The notes under the pieces are model-generated. The model was not told the origin of the DNA. It saw nothing but the letters and a program-made list of their open reading frames with translations, and did not search any database. From positions 30,670,474-30,734,473 of the forward strand of contig NC_084487.1 of assembly GCF_030035675.1 (NCBI RefSeq): DNA of 64,000 nucleotides, written 5' to 3'. The translations under genes and the position numbers were made by a program. The DNA comes from Rhineura floridana. Its lineage: Eukaryota > Chordata > Lepidosauria > Squamata > Rhineuridae. Every line of letters starts with the position of its first letter. Position 1 is the stretch's first letter. This document shows, one piece after another, positions 9,553 to 20,306 of the stretch.

Positions 9553-10483
9553 AGAAGAGGACAGGCCCTGCCCAGAGAGCGGGGCTGGTGGTGGTGAAGG
9601 ACCTCAACCCTGGAGGCTGAATGTGGCCCCTTTGGCATCTCTGTCTGGCCTTCGGAACTCTCCAGTCTGCCCCCTGTTCCTAGGCTGGACCCTTCACTGT
9701 CCCTGCCCCTCGCCCTCCTCAAGTACCTTGGACAGGGATCATGCTTTTTCGCTTGCTGCCCTCCTCCATTGCCCTCCAATTTTGGCTGGAATGCAGCCTG
9801 CAGGACAATGTTCAAAAGGCACATCCTGCTGGCCCCCCACTTTTGCCACTGTCCCTGCCCATCTCTGGTTGGCCGTGAGGAAAGGCTGGCCTCGGGCTGG
9901 CAAACGGTGGCTAATGCCTCTCCAGGAACCTTACAGGTGGACTATGAAACTGCCTTCCTTTCCCTGTGGTTTGTCCTGCAGCAGCAGCAGCATCTGGAAG
10001 TAGACTGCCCCTACCCAAGGAGGCTCTCTCTCCTCCCTTCCCCCACCCCCTGTAGCCACTGCCTCTGCCACTTTCTCATCTCTGCCGAGCTCTCCACCTT
10101 GCCCCAGCCCTGCTCCTCACTCTTCTGCCTCTGCAAGCGCCGCTTCTGCCCCTTTATCCCTCCCTAGGAGTCCCACACTTCACCCGCCCCACAGCACTCT
10201 ATGTCCAGCGAGGGGGATGTAAGGAATCATCTCAAAACAAAATAAGCCCCATTTCAAAAGTGTGCTTCACCCAGACTATGCTGGGAATTAATTTATGACT
10301 TATTTCTCCAGCTCATTTTCAGTAGGGACTAAGTTCAACTTACTTAGCCTAGATAGCATCCATTGCTTCTGTCACATGCAGATTTGGCAGAAGCAATGAA
10401 TTTATTAAAACTCATTTGATTAATCTACTGTGTTCTACCATTGGGTTGGAGCCCTAATCATAAATAGTTTTGTGAGGAAGACA
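9553..10483. other. C-rich stretch, no recognised gene
   Basis: Bases 9600-10200 are C-rich on the + strand and hold two long overlapping open frames (9623-10003 and 9769-10167). Their Pro/Ser/Cys-rich translations look like base composition, not protein. No domain or splice structure supports a gene. Confidence 0.4.
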
Positions 10484-10780
10484 TGCACGCAGCCTTATTA
10501 ACTGTGGCAAATACTGCAGTATCTATCAGCCACATTGGCCTGTTTCCTATCTTGGAGTGTAAGGAGTTATTCCATGCTTCTGCAACTTCTAGGATTGATC
10601 ACAATAATGAGGATGGCATGGGGCTAATCCTGAAGGCACTTCAGAAGTTGTTGATTGATTCTTGCAGTGGTGGTATTTATTGTTCTGCTTGATAAATCTG
10701 TTTATGATATCTTGTTAGCTGCCTTGAATGGTTGAAGAGGGGGGAAATAAATAGTTTTCAATCAAATAAACAAACAACAG
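10484..10780. other. Unclassified sequence with LINE-like tail
   Basis: Contains a 69-codon open frame (10483-10692) with no recognised domain. It ends in GCTGCCTTGAATGGTTGAA and GGAAATAAATA, resembling the 3' end of an L2-like element, followed by CAAATAAACAAACAA. It may be a retroposed fragment. Confidence 0.3.
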
Positions 10781-10883
10781 AAGAGGAGGGATAAACTTAC
10801 AGTTTCCTTGTAGAAGGTCCCAGTTTAAATCATAAGACTCTACTGTTAAATTATAAATGTGTATGTTTGTGTGTGTGCAGGGA

Positions 10884-10999
10884 CAGAGCTTGGAAAAGTT
10901 ACTTTTTTGAACTACAACTTCCATCAGCCCAATCCAGTGGTCAAGCTGGCCGGGGCTGATGGGAGTTGTAGTTCAAAAAAGTAACTTTTCCAAGCTTTG
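10884..10999. mobile_element. hAT-type palindromic MITE, family B, copy 1
   Basis: 116 bp, almost wholly palindromic. It starts CAGAGCTTGGAAAAGTTAC and ends with the inverse GTAACTTTTCCAAGCTTTG. An exact 8-bp duplication TGCAGGGA flanks it (10876-10883 and 11000-11007). An 8-bp duplication and CAG-type ends identify the hAT superfamily. It has no coding capacity and would rely on a transposase from elsewhere. Confidence 0.92.
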
Positions 11000-11098
11000 T
11001 GCAGGGATACAGTTGTCTGGGGTCTCAGGGGTTTTTAACCCCTTACATTTGGGGGAGCAGGGTCCCAGCAGGGTCCCTATGTCTCCAGGATCCTACAA

Positions 11099-11261
11099 AC
11101 CAATCGGCATGAGAGGGGAGTGTGTTAACCATTGAAAAGAGTCTTCTTCCTTGTCCTTGCCTGCTGACTGGCGCCAATCAGAGTGAAACGATGTCAGTCA
11201 GCCACTGAGAGGACTCTTCTTGGTAGCTAACACTCTCCCCTTTCATGCTTATTGGCTCCTA
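11099..11261. repeat. Imperfect palindrome, MITE-like
   Basis: Left arm CCAATCGGCATGAGAGGGGAG and onward, with right arm ..CTCCCCTTTCATGCTTATTGG. Inner blocks GTGTTAACCATTGAAAAGAGTC and GACTCTTCTTGGTAGCTAACAC also pair. No convincing flanking duplication was seen. Confidence 0.55.
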
Positions 11262-11509
11262 GGAACATCTGTTGTAGTGGGAGAAGGCATTAACAAGGAT
11301 CTCATTCTCAACCCAGAAGCAAAAAAAAAAAGGTGCGGCGTGGCTGGGACTAACATGAAGGGACCTTGCACTTCTGAATTTGCCACTACATAACTCTGTG
11401 TGTGTCTGTGTAAAACGGTACCAAGCACAGAATATTGTGCAAGCCTAAAGAGACATATATCAGTCAAGATAATGCATCTGTGTTTCCTGATCCTTATAAT
11501 CATAATCTG

Positions 11510-11632
11510 CATGTATTCAACTAAATTCTACTCAGGGTGGACACACTGAAACTAATGAGCTTAAGTTAGTCATGTCTATTAACTTCAATAGGTCTACTCT
11601 CAATAGGACTAGCATTAAACAGGACCCTAAAA
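11510..11632. repeat. MITE relic (TATTCAAC..ACTCAGGGTGGA family)
   Basis: Contains AATTCTACTCAGGGTGGAC, CACTGAAACTAATG, AAGTTAGTCATG and CAATAGGTCTACTCTC. These blocks recur in inverted arrangement at 42312-42433 and in part near 19115-19190 and 63000-63065. Confidence 0.5.
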
Positions 11633-11699
11633 TTTATATCCACATGGGAAGCATCTGTGCTTCGGGCACCAGAACCTGCTTCATTAAGGATGGTGAATT

Positions 11700-11866
11700 T
11701 TATTATTTTTATTTATTATTTATTTATTTATTATTTGATTTATATCCCGCCCTTCCTCCCAGCAGGAGCCTAATGCTTGAGGATTCAATCACTTACCTTG
11801 GTGATGAGGAACCTATGGCCATCCAGTTGTTTATTTATTTTATTTATTTATTATTTGATTTACATC
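11700..11866. repeat. Interspersed repeat with ATTTGATTTATATCCCGCC motif
   Basis: Two TTATTTATT-rich blocks, followed by ATTTGATTTATATCCCGCC then CTTCCTCCCAGCAGGAGCC, and by a second ATTTGATTTACATC where the next MITE begins. The same motif occurs at 46878 and 55110. Probably the 3' end of a LINE on the - strand, family unassigned. Confidence 0.5.
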
Positions 11867-12040
11867 TAGGGTTGCCAGGCTCAGGGCCTGAGACTGATCC
11901 TGTATCTTTAGGAGAAGAGAAAGTCAGCCAAGTGCAGGTGTTCTTGCAACCCTGTAATGGGAAAAACCACAAGGTGGAATTCTCCCTTCCCCCGCACTAC
12001 TTTTAAAGATATAGAAGACCTCTTGGTTGCCAGGCCAGGT
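11867..12040. mobile_element. hAT-type MITE, family C, half copy
   Basis: Begins TAGGGTTGCCAGG and runs through CTGATCCTGTATCTTTAGG, AGTGCAGGTGTTCTTGCAAC and GGTGGAATTCTCCCTTCCCC, matching the left half of the complete copies at 13854 and 59044. The right arm is absent. Confidence 0.75.
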
Positions 12041-12289
12041 CTCCAACTCGCAACAGCTTTAGCTGTTTGGCCAATGATGAGGATGAAGGGAGTTGTAGTT
12101 CAGCAACACCTGAAAGACCACATGTTTCCTATCACTGTTTTAAGATATTGTTAGCATGCTGAATGCTTTTAAGAAAGATCTTCTCTGCACAAGAACCTAG
12201 AGCAGATTCTAGAGTTGTTGAGAAAATTGGATGGTTTCAGTTATCTCATTGTTCAGAAAACAGCTGGAATGAGATGCCTTATTCCAGTG

Positions 12290-12422
12290 GTGGGATCCTG
12301 TAACCATCCAGATATTGAGGGACTCTGACTTCCATCAGTCTCAGTCAGTGTGGTCAATGGTAAGGGATGATGGGAGTTGGAGTTCCACAACATTTGGAAG
12401 GCCACCGGTTCCCCATCCCTGC
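12290..12422. repeat. hAT-like MITE relic
   Basis: Starts CAGTGGTGGGATCC and ends GGTTCCCCATCCCTG. It has an internal GATGGGAGTTGGAGTTCC block like other palindromic MITEs here. The flanking 8-mers do not match. Confidence 0.45.
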
Positions 12423-12567
12423 TTTCACAATTAAGTGCTGCTTTTGCTGTCATGGGACAAGAAAAAAAGTAGAAGGGACTAGCACTAGCATTGTTTGAGT
12501 GCACTGGTCTGGCTTCCCTTCAGCAGGATGTCTGTTGCTTTAAGGTTCATCATCTGAAAAACAAAAT

Positions 12568-12788
12568 GAAATGGACTGCCTTCAAGTTGATTCTGACTTA
12601 TGGGTGACCCTGTGAATAGGGTTTTCATTGTAAGTGGTATTCAGAGGTGGTTTACCATTGCCTTCCTCTGAGGCTCAGAGGCAGTGACTGGCCCAAGGTC
12701 ACCCAGCGAGCTTCATGGCTGTGTGGGGATTTGAACCCTGGTCTCTCAAGTCCTAGTCCAGCACTAACCACTATGCCACACTGGCTCT
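12568..12788 (-). mobile_element. Sauria-type SINE (tRNA head, BovB-like tail)
   Basis: On the - strand: GAGCCAGTGTGGCATAGTGG, then a polymerase III A-box-like TAGTGGTTAGTGCTGGAC and B-box-like GGTTCAAATCC. The conserved body GGTGACCTTGGGCCAGTCACT follows, then CCATTGCCTTCC-type sequence and a 3' tail TTGAAGGCAGTCCATTTC. TCTGAAA appears on both sides, as a possible short target duplication. Confidence 0.85.
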
Positions 12789-13029
12789 CGTCTGAAATAA
12801 AGCCAAGAAAATAACATTAGTTGCTGAAGTGCAGAGAACTGGCCAAATTCTGCTTTCAATTATTGTTTTTGCTATTGATCCTTCATGGAACTAGACACTG
12901 AGAACCTGACAGTCCCCACTACATCAGAGTCTTTGTAGCTGAGATGGTTGCAGCCTTGGGAAACCTTGGCAGAAGCAAGAGCAAATGTGTCATTCATTGA
13001 TTGTATCAGCAGGGACCCCCCAAGTAAGG

Positions 13030-13335
13030 AGGGAAAATCTGTAAGTTTCCGTTCTTTCAGTTTCTCATTTTCCAATCTGAAATTCAGTTTTCCACATTTC
13101 TGCAGCAATTTGTGATTTTTTTTTAAAAAAAGCATTTTTATGCCCATTTCCACCTAATATATGCATTTTTGTAAAAATTGTTTGGTTGGAGAACTGCACA
13201 AGAAAATTTGGATAAGTGTGAATTTTGAAGGATGGCTGTGTGGGGACTCTCATATTATTTCAGAAAGTGCAAATCTGATACATTCGGCCTTAAATGCGAA
13301 CTGAATCAAATTTCTACCCCATCCCTAGCCCAAAC
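13030..13335 (-). repeat. Unclassified interspersed repeat, family F, copy 1
   Basis: Shares blocks with 24597, 38838, 50260 and 54955: TTTCTCATTTTCCAATCTGA, CACATTTCTGCAGCAATTTG, a T-rich run, and a CCCCATCCCTAG end. Probably a non-autonomous DNA transposon; the superfamily is not established. Confidence 0.55.
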
Positions 13336-13474
13336 TGAAAGAAGTGGTCCACAAAGTATCAGGGACAGTTAGGGCACAGTAAGGGAAGGAATGGCAAACG
13401 GGAGAGGGCAAAACTGGAAAGCAGTCTGGAAGATGGGGAGCAATTCAGGGGAACAATGACCTATTACGGTGGGC

Positions 13475-13585
13475 AGGGAATTGATGGTCCTTCAAATGTT
13501 ATTGGACTCCAACACCCATCATCCCTAATCTTTGACTATGCTGTCTGGAGTTGGTGGGAGTCCAAAAACATCTGCAGGGTCACAT
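13475..13585. repeat. MITE relic (ACTCCAACACCCATCATCCC type)
   Basis: Paired blocks GGACTCCAACACCCATCATC and GGAGTTGGTGGGAGTCC form a degraded palindrome resembling family D. Confidence 0.4.
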
Positions 13586-13605
13586 CTGGCCTATACAAAG
13601 AAGGG

Positions 13606-13825
13606 GCTCAGAATGAAGGCCCATCTAGTCCAGCATCTTGTTTTCACAGTGACCAACCACATGCCAATGGGAAGCCCACAAGCAGGACCAGGAACTGATG
13701 TTCAGAGGCATATTGCCTCTCACAGCGGAGAGAGAACATAGTCCTCGTGGCTAGTGGCCATTGATAGCCTTATTCTCCATACATTTGTGTAATCCTCTTT
13801 CTGAAGGCATCCAGGTTAGTGCTAA
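13606..13825 (-). mobile_element. CR1 LINE 3' fragment
   Basis: Carries GGCCCATCTAGTCCAGCATC, GTGACCAACCACATGCCAATG, TTCAGAGGCATATTGCCTCT and CCATTGATAGCCTTATTCTC. These are the reverse complement of the 3' end blocks seen at 52600-52946. Confidence 0.75.
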
Positions 13826-13853
13826 ACTATTTATGCAGACCAGGCCTCAGGTG

Positions 13854-14191
13854 TAGGGTTGCCAGGTCCATGGCCTGAGACTGATCCTGTATCTTTAGGA
13901 GAAGAGAAGGTCAGCCAAGTGCAGGTGTTCTTGCAACTCTGTAATGGGAAAAAACACAAGGTGGAATTCTCCCTCCCCCCTCCACAACTTTTAAAGATAC
14001 AGAAGACCTGTTGGAGGCCGGGACTGACAACCAAGAGGTCTTCTGTGTCTTTAAAAGTTGTGGAGGGGGGAGGGAGAATTCCACCTTGTGGTTTTTCTCA
14101 TTACAGAGTTGCAAGAACACCTGCACTTGGCTGACTTTCTCTTCTCCTAAAGATACAGGATCAGTCTCAGGCCAAGAACCTAGCAACCCTA
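13854..14191. mobile_element. hAT-type long palindromic MITE, family C, copy 2
   Basis: 338 bp, starting TAGGGTTGCCAGG and ending TAGCAACCCTA, with the two arms nearly reverse complementary over their whole length. An exact 8-bp duplication CTCAGGTG flanks it (13846-13853 and 14192-14199). Open frames on both strands give similar peptides simply because the arms mirror each other. Confidence 0.92.
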
Positions 14192-14199
14192 CTCAGGTG

Positions 14200-15072
14200 T
14201 GTCTAGTTGAACATTCTGTTTCCAGTAGTACAGGTCAAGAAGCATTTGCATGAGTGGTTTTCAAAAAGTCAATAGCAGACACAGAGCACCCGAGCCACAC
14301 TGGGATCCTGCTGGGGAGGGGGAGAGAAATTTAACCTTTGACTCCTCTCCACTGTGGTCCCAATCCAATCAGGGACCTCATGCCTGCTACTTGCATGAAC
14401 TTCCATTGGTAGAAATGGGGAGCTTTTCCGTTGCAAATAGCCAGGTGCAGGAACCCCCATTCAGATTCAGTTCACAGCAGAGATGAAAAATTTAAGTTTG
14501 CAAGGTCCCAAATTGGATTAATAGCACGCACACATACACAGTGATTGCTACTGGCTTTTCAAAGGCCTTTCTCACAATTTCTAACCGTGTGAATAGTGTC
14601 TGGTCTTGTTTGGTCTTTAGATATACTTGGAAGATAACTCTTTATGCTGACACCTGGCCAGCTGATATTTAGGCACAGCAGGATTTTTTTTTTTTATCCG
14701 GGTGTTGTTTTGAATCATTTTATCCAGGGCACGGGGGGGGGGGAGCAAAAGAAAAAAATGATTTTTGTATTTGTTCATCACCTGTGCCAGCACTCAGATT
14801 AATTATATAATTAAGGCATTTTCATGGTGGTTGGCTTGTTCCTTCTGCCCTTCATGGGATTTGAAGTCTATTGAACTCTCCCTTTCCATCTTGTTTTGGA
14901 AGGATTAGGCCACCGCAGAGTTTAATGCCAGTAAATTATCTGGAACTCCACAAGGGCGGGGGGAATTATGATACATGGACAGAGCAATCCTACAGTATAT
15001 TCACATTACACTGGCGATGGGGGTGGGGAGATATGCCACCCCTAGACAAAGGGCCAACATCATGGAAGGAAA
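14200..15072. other. Stretch with no recognised gene
   Basis: Includes T-rich and G-rich runs near 14685 and 14735. No coding exon or repeat family could be named. Confidence 0.4.
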
Positions 15073-15258
15073 GGTTGTAACTGAGTGGTAGAGCATCTGC
15101 TCTGCATGCAGAAGATCCCAGGTTCCATCTCTGGCATCTCCAGGTAGAGCTGGGAGAGACCCATGGCTGAAATCTTGGAAAGATGCTCCCAATTAGTGTA
15201 GACAATACTGAGTTAGATGGACCAATGGTGTCACTCAGTATAAAGGTTCCTATGCACA
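15073..15258 (+). mobile_element. tRNA-derived SINE (Ala-like head), copy 1
   Basis: The head GAGTGGTAGAGCATCTGCTC, then TGCATGCAGAAGATCCCAGG and GGTTCCATCTCTGGCATCTCC, resembles tRNA-Ala with recognisable A and B boxes. The body has GGTAGAGCTGGGAGAGACCC and ACAATACTGAGTTAGATGG, and the end is CACTCAGTATAAAGG. Other copies lie at 16868, 23795, 30386, 45889, 53283 and 55436. Confidence 0.8.
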
Positions 15259-16331
15259 TAGGTGGAATGGCCACCATAATCTTTGTATGCTCAGCCCAGA
15301 TAAAAGTTTGGGTGCCAAATTCTAGAGCAGTTCTAGTTTGCAAAACATACAGATTCTTGGATTCCCTCACCCTGTTCCCAAAGTCCATGGTGAAATATGT
15401 TCTCTTGATGTTTTCTGACAACAGAGCAGACGGCTGTGCAATGCTGCCTGCTTCTAATGCACTGGCACTGGAAACTGTGGCAGCACCCTTTAGCACCAAT
15501 CTAGCCTTGTGGGACATGCCTTTAAGCAAAACCCTAACCGTCCGTATTCCTTAACAGATGTGTTGATTGGCTTTTGCTTCTGTGGCACTCTCTGCTTATG
15601 CACCCCAAAACAAAGCATTCAGCTTCCTGCTCTAAGGAAGTATTGCCTAGTGGCACACAGTGGGATCTCCAGCTACTGGCATCCCTCCTGCAGCTACATT
15701 TAGCAAAGCAAGCAACACTGTGCAAACACTGAATGCAGCTACGCAAGCAACAGAGTTGAAGGATGCATTATTGCAGCTGCCTGCTGTCCACCCCAGCCCT
15801 GGAGAACAACAGCACAAAAGCCAGGAGAGTAAATTGCAAAGGAGCCCTTGTGGTTTTATAACGCACTTCATTGGCAAGTAGCCGGCCCACTGCCGTGCCT
15901 CTTTACCGAGGAGGGACAAGCAGGTGAATATAGATTAGAATTGTAACCCAGCACAAGATGTATGGGCAGCATTAGGGAAATGACACTTGGAACTGAACAT
16001 AATAAAAAGCATCTCGTCGGGGGAGCTGGCTGGCTGGGCAGCTTTATGAAATGCTTTTACCATACAGTTTATTCCACTCATTTCAGTGTATGGGTAACTT
16101 TGTCTAGACTGTCATCCCCTGCCCTTTTTCCTGGTTCTAAATCATCAGAGATGGAAGTGGACAAGTTCCAAAATGGGCACCTCTTCAAATGAGTAGCGTG
16201 GGGAAAGTATTTGTTCCCAGGTATTAGAGGGCCGAATAACTTTGCATGAGTACTTCGCTTAATCATACTGGCAGGGCTGCCTCTCGATTTGAAGAGCCCC
16301 TTGGCAAAGTACCCCCAGTAGATCTCAGGTA
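15259..16331. other. Stretch with no recognised gene
   Basis: Open frames on both strands (for example 14990-15529 and 15183-15554) overlap each other and show no domain. No repeat family assigned. Confidence 0.4.
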
Positions 16332-16420
16332 CGCAGAAAGCTGCCTTATCGTTGGTCCAACTAGCTTAGTGTTATCAACACTGACTGGCAGCAGCTCAGC
16401 TATCAATGGTTTCAGAATAA
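16332..16420 (-). mobile_element. tRNA-derived SINE, 3' fragment
   Basis: GAAAGCTGCCTTAT, then GTTGGTCCAACTAGCTTAG and GACTGGCAGCAGCTC match the 3' body of the Ala-type SINE. It stops where the Sauria SINE begins. Confidence 0.6.
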
Positions 16421-16425
16421 TTGCT

Positions 16426-16652
16426 CAGCCAGTGTGGTGTAGCAGTTAAGGTGCTGGACTACGACCTGGGAGACCAGAGTTCAAACCCACACACAGCTGT
16501 AAAGCTCACTGGGTGACCTTGGGCCAGTCACTGCCTCTCAGCCTCAGAGGAAGGCATTGGTAAACCCCCTCTGAATACCACTTACCATGAAAACCCTATT
16601 CATAGGGTCGCCATAAGTCGGGATCGACTTGAAGGCAGTCCATTTCCGTTTT
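16426..16652 (+). mobile_element. Sauria-type SINE, copy 2
   Basis: CAGCCAGTGTGGTGTAGCAG, an A box GTTAAGGTGCTGGACTACG, a B box AGTTCAAACCC, GGTGACCTTGGGCCAGTCAC, CATGAAAACCCTATTCATAGG and the tail TTGAAGGCAGTCCATTTCC. Full length. Confidence 0.88.
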
Positions 16653-16867
16653 CTAAAGAATTAACTACTCATCTAACTTTCCCACAAACTGTGTGCAAAC
16701 AAATGAAGGAGAATGCTCAATAAACAGCTCATCTGGAAGTGACCTTAAGTAGCCTTATTTCAGTGGCATCCTCTTTCTTTTGGAATAATGCTGTTCAGTG
16801 CCACAACTCCCATCATATCTGACTATTAGCCATGCTGGCTGAGACTGATCAGAGCTGGAGTCCAACA

Positions 16868-17055
16868 ATGTAAGAAGCTGCCTTATACTGAGTAAGAACA
16901 CCAGTTGACCTTGCTCAGTATTTGCAGCACTCACTGCTTGTAGCTCTCTAGTGTTTCAGACATACATTTTTTCCCCCAGCCCTACCTGGGGATGGCAGGA
17001 ATTGAACCTGGGACCTTTTGCATGCAAACCATGCACTCTGTCATTGCGCTCCAGC
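16868..17055 (-). mobile_element. tRNA-derived SINE (Ala-like), copy 2
   Basis: Read on the - strand it has TTGCATGCAAAAGGTCCCAGG, GTTCAATTCCTGCCATC, GGTAGGGCTGGGGG and CAGTATAAGGCAGCTTCTTAC. Confidence 0.75.
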
Positions 17056-17794
17056 CTTTCCATTTTCTAGAGAACCACAGGTTCTTTATCCCTGGCTTAA
17101 GCTGCCTTCCAAGGCAATGACCTCACTCTGTCTAATTAAAGGCTCAGGTCAGGAAGCCAGGGTCTGTGCCATTTGCAAGAGATGGATGAATAGCCAGATC
17201 ACTGCAAGGAAAAAAAAATAAATTGTTCTTGGGTTTGTTTGTTTGTTTGCTTTAAAGGGGGGGGGGAATAGCCAGTGCTGGCTTGTTAAGCTCTTGCCAG
17301 CTTTTGTTATTACAGCTGGAGTTTAGCTCTTGCTTATTTACAGTTTCATTGAACAAAGACACAATGAATAAAAAGTCCCTTAATGTTAGGCTCATAAAGA
17401 TGAAAGACAGGAGGGATGCTAGGAATGAATTGCCTATTATTTAATGCCTTCCTTGGCCCCTTACCACCGGACTCATACCGATATTACTGTATAGCTTGAA
17501 GACTTTGATCTGGGTTTTAACCCAACGCTGCAGCATTAAATGAATCCTCTTATCTTCCCTTATGCCTTTCTAAGTACCTGTTTTTTCCTTTATCTTTTAG
17601 AATGGGCCTAATGCATTTTAAGAAATGGTATCTCTTCCGTGCTTTGAAATATCTATTACTGTTGCAGAATTGCTGCAGATTTCTAAATATAGACGTGAAG
17701 TTTTGTGGAGCACACATAAAAATAAAAGCCATGCATTGCTTATTTAGAAGCCTAGGCATTCCCTTTAAATGTTTGTCCGTCTGGGAGACACTTA
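17056..17794. other. Stretch with no recognised gene
   Basis: Contains a poly-A/G run near 17210-17265. A pyrimidine tract ending in TTTTAG at about 17600 precedes an open frame (17602-17922). This looks acceptor-like but nothing in the peptide is recognisable. Confidence 0.35.
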
Positions 17795-18029
17795 CAGTGC
17801 TGGCTCTAGAGGGTGACAAGGTTGGGCATTTGCCAGGGCCCCAAGACCAGCAGAGGGCCCAAAGCCCCAATGGTGCTACCATTTCCCACTTTGCACAAAG
17901 CACCAAAGAAGATCAGATATAGTTTAAGAGAATTCTCAGTTCTCATGCCCTGCCTCTTCCAGGTTAGTGGGGGGATATGTACTGAAGCTGTCATGCCCAT
18001 GGCCCCCCAAAATCCTGGAGCCAGCACTG
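17795..18029. mobile_element. MITE with CAGTGCTGGCTC inverted ends
   Basis: 235 bp with ends CAGTGCTGGCTCTAGAGG and CCTGGAGCCAGCACTG. TA dinucleotides flank both ends, and the flanking 8-mers match poorly. It could be a Tc1/mariner-type unit or an old hAT unit with a decayed duplication. Confidence 0.65.
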
Positions 18030-18257
18030 TACATATATATGTACAGTATACTAGGTGGGAATTCCCTTTCTCAGTAAAAGCTTTTTAAAGCTGTAATCCT
18101 CTGCACTCTCACGTGAGAGTAGAGCCCACTGAACACTTGTACTTACAAGTAAGCATGTATAGGATTTGCACTTTAAAGCCTTCCACAATGCCCTGGTTCA
18201 GATGTCACAGGTTTGGCCATTAGGGTCGAGTCTCAGGCTTGTGCTCTCCCTCTACAC

Positions 18258-18395
18258 CAGCCTTTCCCAACCTTTGGGTCCCCAGATGTTGCTGAACTAC
18301 AACTCCCATCAGCCCCAGCCAGCATGGCCAACAGTCAGGAATGATTGGAATTATAGTCCAGCAACATCTGGGGATGCAAAGGTTGGGAAAGGCTG
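18258..18395. mobile_element. hAT-type palindromic MITE, family D, copy 1
   Basis: 138 bp, starting CAGCCTTTCCCAACC and ending GGTTGGGAAAGGCTG. An exact 8-bp duplication CTCTACAC flanks it (18250-18257 and 18396-18403). The internal arms pair through CAGATGTTGCTGAACTAC and GTCCAGCAACATCTG. Confidence 0.92.
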
Positions 18396-18429
18396 CTCTA
18401 CACCCCCATTCCTTCATAATATGCATTGA

Positions 18430-18550
18430 TTTCCTATTTGCAGGCTCCGCATAGGCATCAGGTTGGCCACAGTGAGAAGAGGAAGATGGACTGGATGGGC
18501 CTTTGGCCTAATCCAGCAGGGCTCTTCTTAAGCTCTCATGTTATATTCAG
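18430..18550 (+). mobile_element. CR1 LINE 3' terminal fragment
   Basis: GCATCAGGTTGGCCACAGTGAG, GATGGACTGGATGGGCC and TAATCCAGCAGGGCTCTTCTT are the terminal CR1 blocks. Confidence 0.7.
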
Positions 18551-19812
18551 GAATGGTCAGTGCAGAGGGGCACTGCTGCACACGTGGCCTCCTGGCAGAA
18601 GAGTCACTGCTACTTTCCAGGGGGCAGAGGAGCACTGTGCAGGCCCATTGGTGAAGTCAGTCTAGTTCACCTGTCAATGTGTCCAGGCAGCACTGACTTT
18701 TCTGCCACCTCACCCCTCTGCCTCCCAGTAAGGAGCAGCAACATCATTGCTGGGAGGCCTGGTGCGCAGTACCACCCTTCCTCACTGACCGCTTCTGGTT
18801 ATCTTCCCTCCATCACTGCCCAGTTCATATTAATTATATTTCCTTTATGTCCCAGTTGGGCAAAGTATCACAAACCATAGTTTTATCTTCAAGCCAACAT
18901 TGGAAACCCAGTTCAAGCTGTGGTTTTCTGGTTTTCAGTTCTTATTTGGAGGCAAACTGTGGTTTGTCGAACACTCGGTATTGAGCTTTAGCCAATCCCA
19001 GGCTCTCTAATGAGCATAGATGTGTGTTATGATGAGATATATTTGCAAACACAAGTTTGTCCCCAGTTGTTCACTCTACCTTTTTAGTTGTACACTTAAA
19101 ACTGCTTAGGAGTAGACCTAATACATTGGATTGGATCCAGAGGATGTTGATCATGCATTAGTCCTATTAATATCAATGGGATGTACAAGTAGGACCTCAT
19201 GCTCATTTCATCTCAGTGATCTGGCAGTCTTCAGCAATTTTCCATTCCGTACTTTATGTACCTTTTCACAAAGCAAGAAGGGAAGCTTAAAATTAGAAGC
19301 AATGGTATGTTTTGGCTACTAATATCTAACCCGGACTTCTTTGATTTCATTTAAACTGGAGACCAGTTTTGAAATGCATCCAGCTATTTCATATTATACG
19401 GCTCTTTTGTCACCATGTCAGTGGAGAGAAACAATGTTTAAGGAGCTTCTGAGAGCCATCAACAAATAGTGCCAAATGAATAGAATCAAATATCACCCCA
19501 CAGTTAATTTGAGTTCAGTGATTTCATCCCAAGAACTGTATCCCCCCCCCCCCGGATATAGTCATTGCCTGGTAGATTATGTGCTGTAAGTAGTTTTGCA
19601 GCAATAGAGATAAGTTGTCTGGCAAAATACAGCTGGGGATGCCTTTGCTATCTGCTGGATATTTCACAGCAGGTGCACAGAGTTTTGTTCTCCCTGGGAA
19701 GTATCTGTGTCTCAACCATTAACACAAAGGGTGCTAATCTGCCTCGTAAACCACCAGAGTCAACAGCGCAGCAAAGTGCAAAAGCATGAAATGCCTCTGG
19801 ACTGCATATTCC
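18551..19812. other. Stretch with no recognised gene
   Basis: A MITE-like AGTAGACCTAATACATTGG block lies near 19112 and a C run near 19542. Short open frames only. Confidence 0.4.
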
Positions 19813-19820
19813 CTTAGAGC

Positions 19821-20306
19821 CAGAGGTGGGAAACCTTTTTCCGCCGGAGGGCCACGTCCTCTTCAGGGCCCCCTTCCAATGGCCACATGCCAATGGTGGG
19901 TGTGGCCAGAGGCAAAAGTGGGTGGAGCAACGAATGTGAACATTACCTTTCTCCCGTAGGCTGTTTTCTACACACACCCACGCACAGTTCTCCATCCTCC
20001 ATCCAGAGAAAGAAGAGGTGTTATCAAAGCTCAAGGAGACATTCTAGCCAGGCAAAGACACTCAGATTGTGAAGCAGGTTGGTCTGGAGAAAGGGGGTGT
20101 GGCCTGGGGAGAATCCCAAGGGCCAGAAAGAGAGGCCCAGAGCTTGGAAAAGTTACTTTTTTGAACTACAACGCCCATCAGCCCCAGCCAGCATGGCCAC
20201 TGGATTGGGCTGATGGGCGTTGTAGTTCAAAAAAGTAACTTTTCCAAGCTCTGCAGAGGCCTGTAGGGCTGCATTCAGCCTCTGGGCTTAAGGTTCCCCA
20301 TCCTAC
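19821..20306. mobile_element. Non-autonomous hAT element, 0.49 kb, hosting a nested MITE
   Basis: Starts CAGAGGTGGGAAACC and ends GGTTCCCCATCCTAC. An exact 8-bp duplication CTTAGAGC flanks it (19813-19820 and 20307-20314). Internal blocks such as GGTGTGGCCAGAGGCAAAAGTGGG recur at 46410-46670 and 53400-53700. A family B MITE lies inside it at 20138-20253. Confidence 0.85.
20138..20253. mobile_element. hAT-type palindromic MITE, family B, copy 2 (nested)
   Basis: 116 bp with CAGAGCTTGGAAAAG ends. The flanking 8-mers GAGAGGCC (20130-20137) and CAGAGGCC (20254-20261) agree at 7 of 8 positions. It is inserted in the larger hAT element and is therefore younger. Confidence 0.9.

Noticed and set aside
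9623-10167. Two long overlapping open frames in C-rich DNA
   Set aside because: Composition-driven Pro/Ser/Cys-rich translations with no domain and no splice context.
15073-15140. tRNA-Ala gene
   Set aside because: The tRNA-like sequence is only the head of a SINE, lacks a good acceptor stem and occurs in many copies.
17602-17922. Possible host exon after an acceptor-like pyrimidine tract
   Set aside because: The peptide is unrecognised and the frame runs into a MITE (17795-18029).
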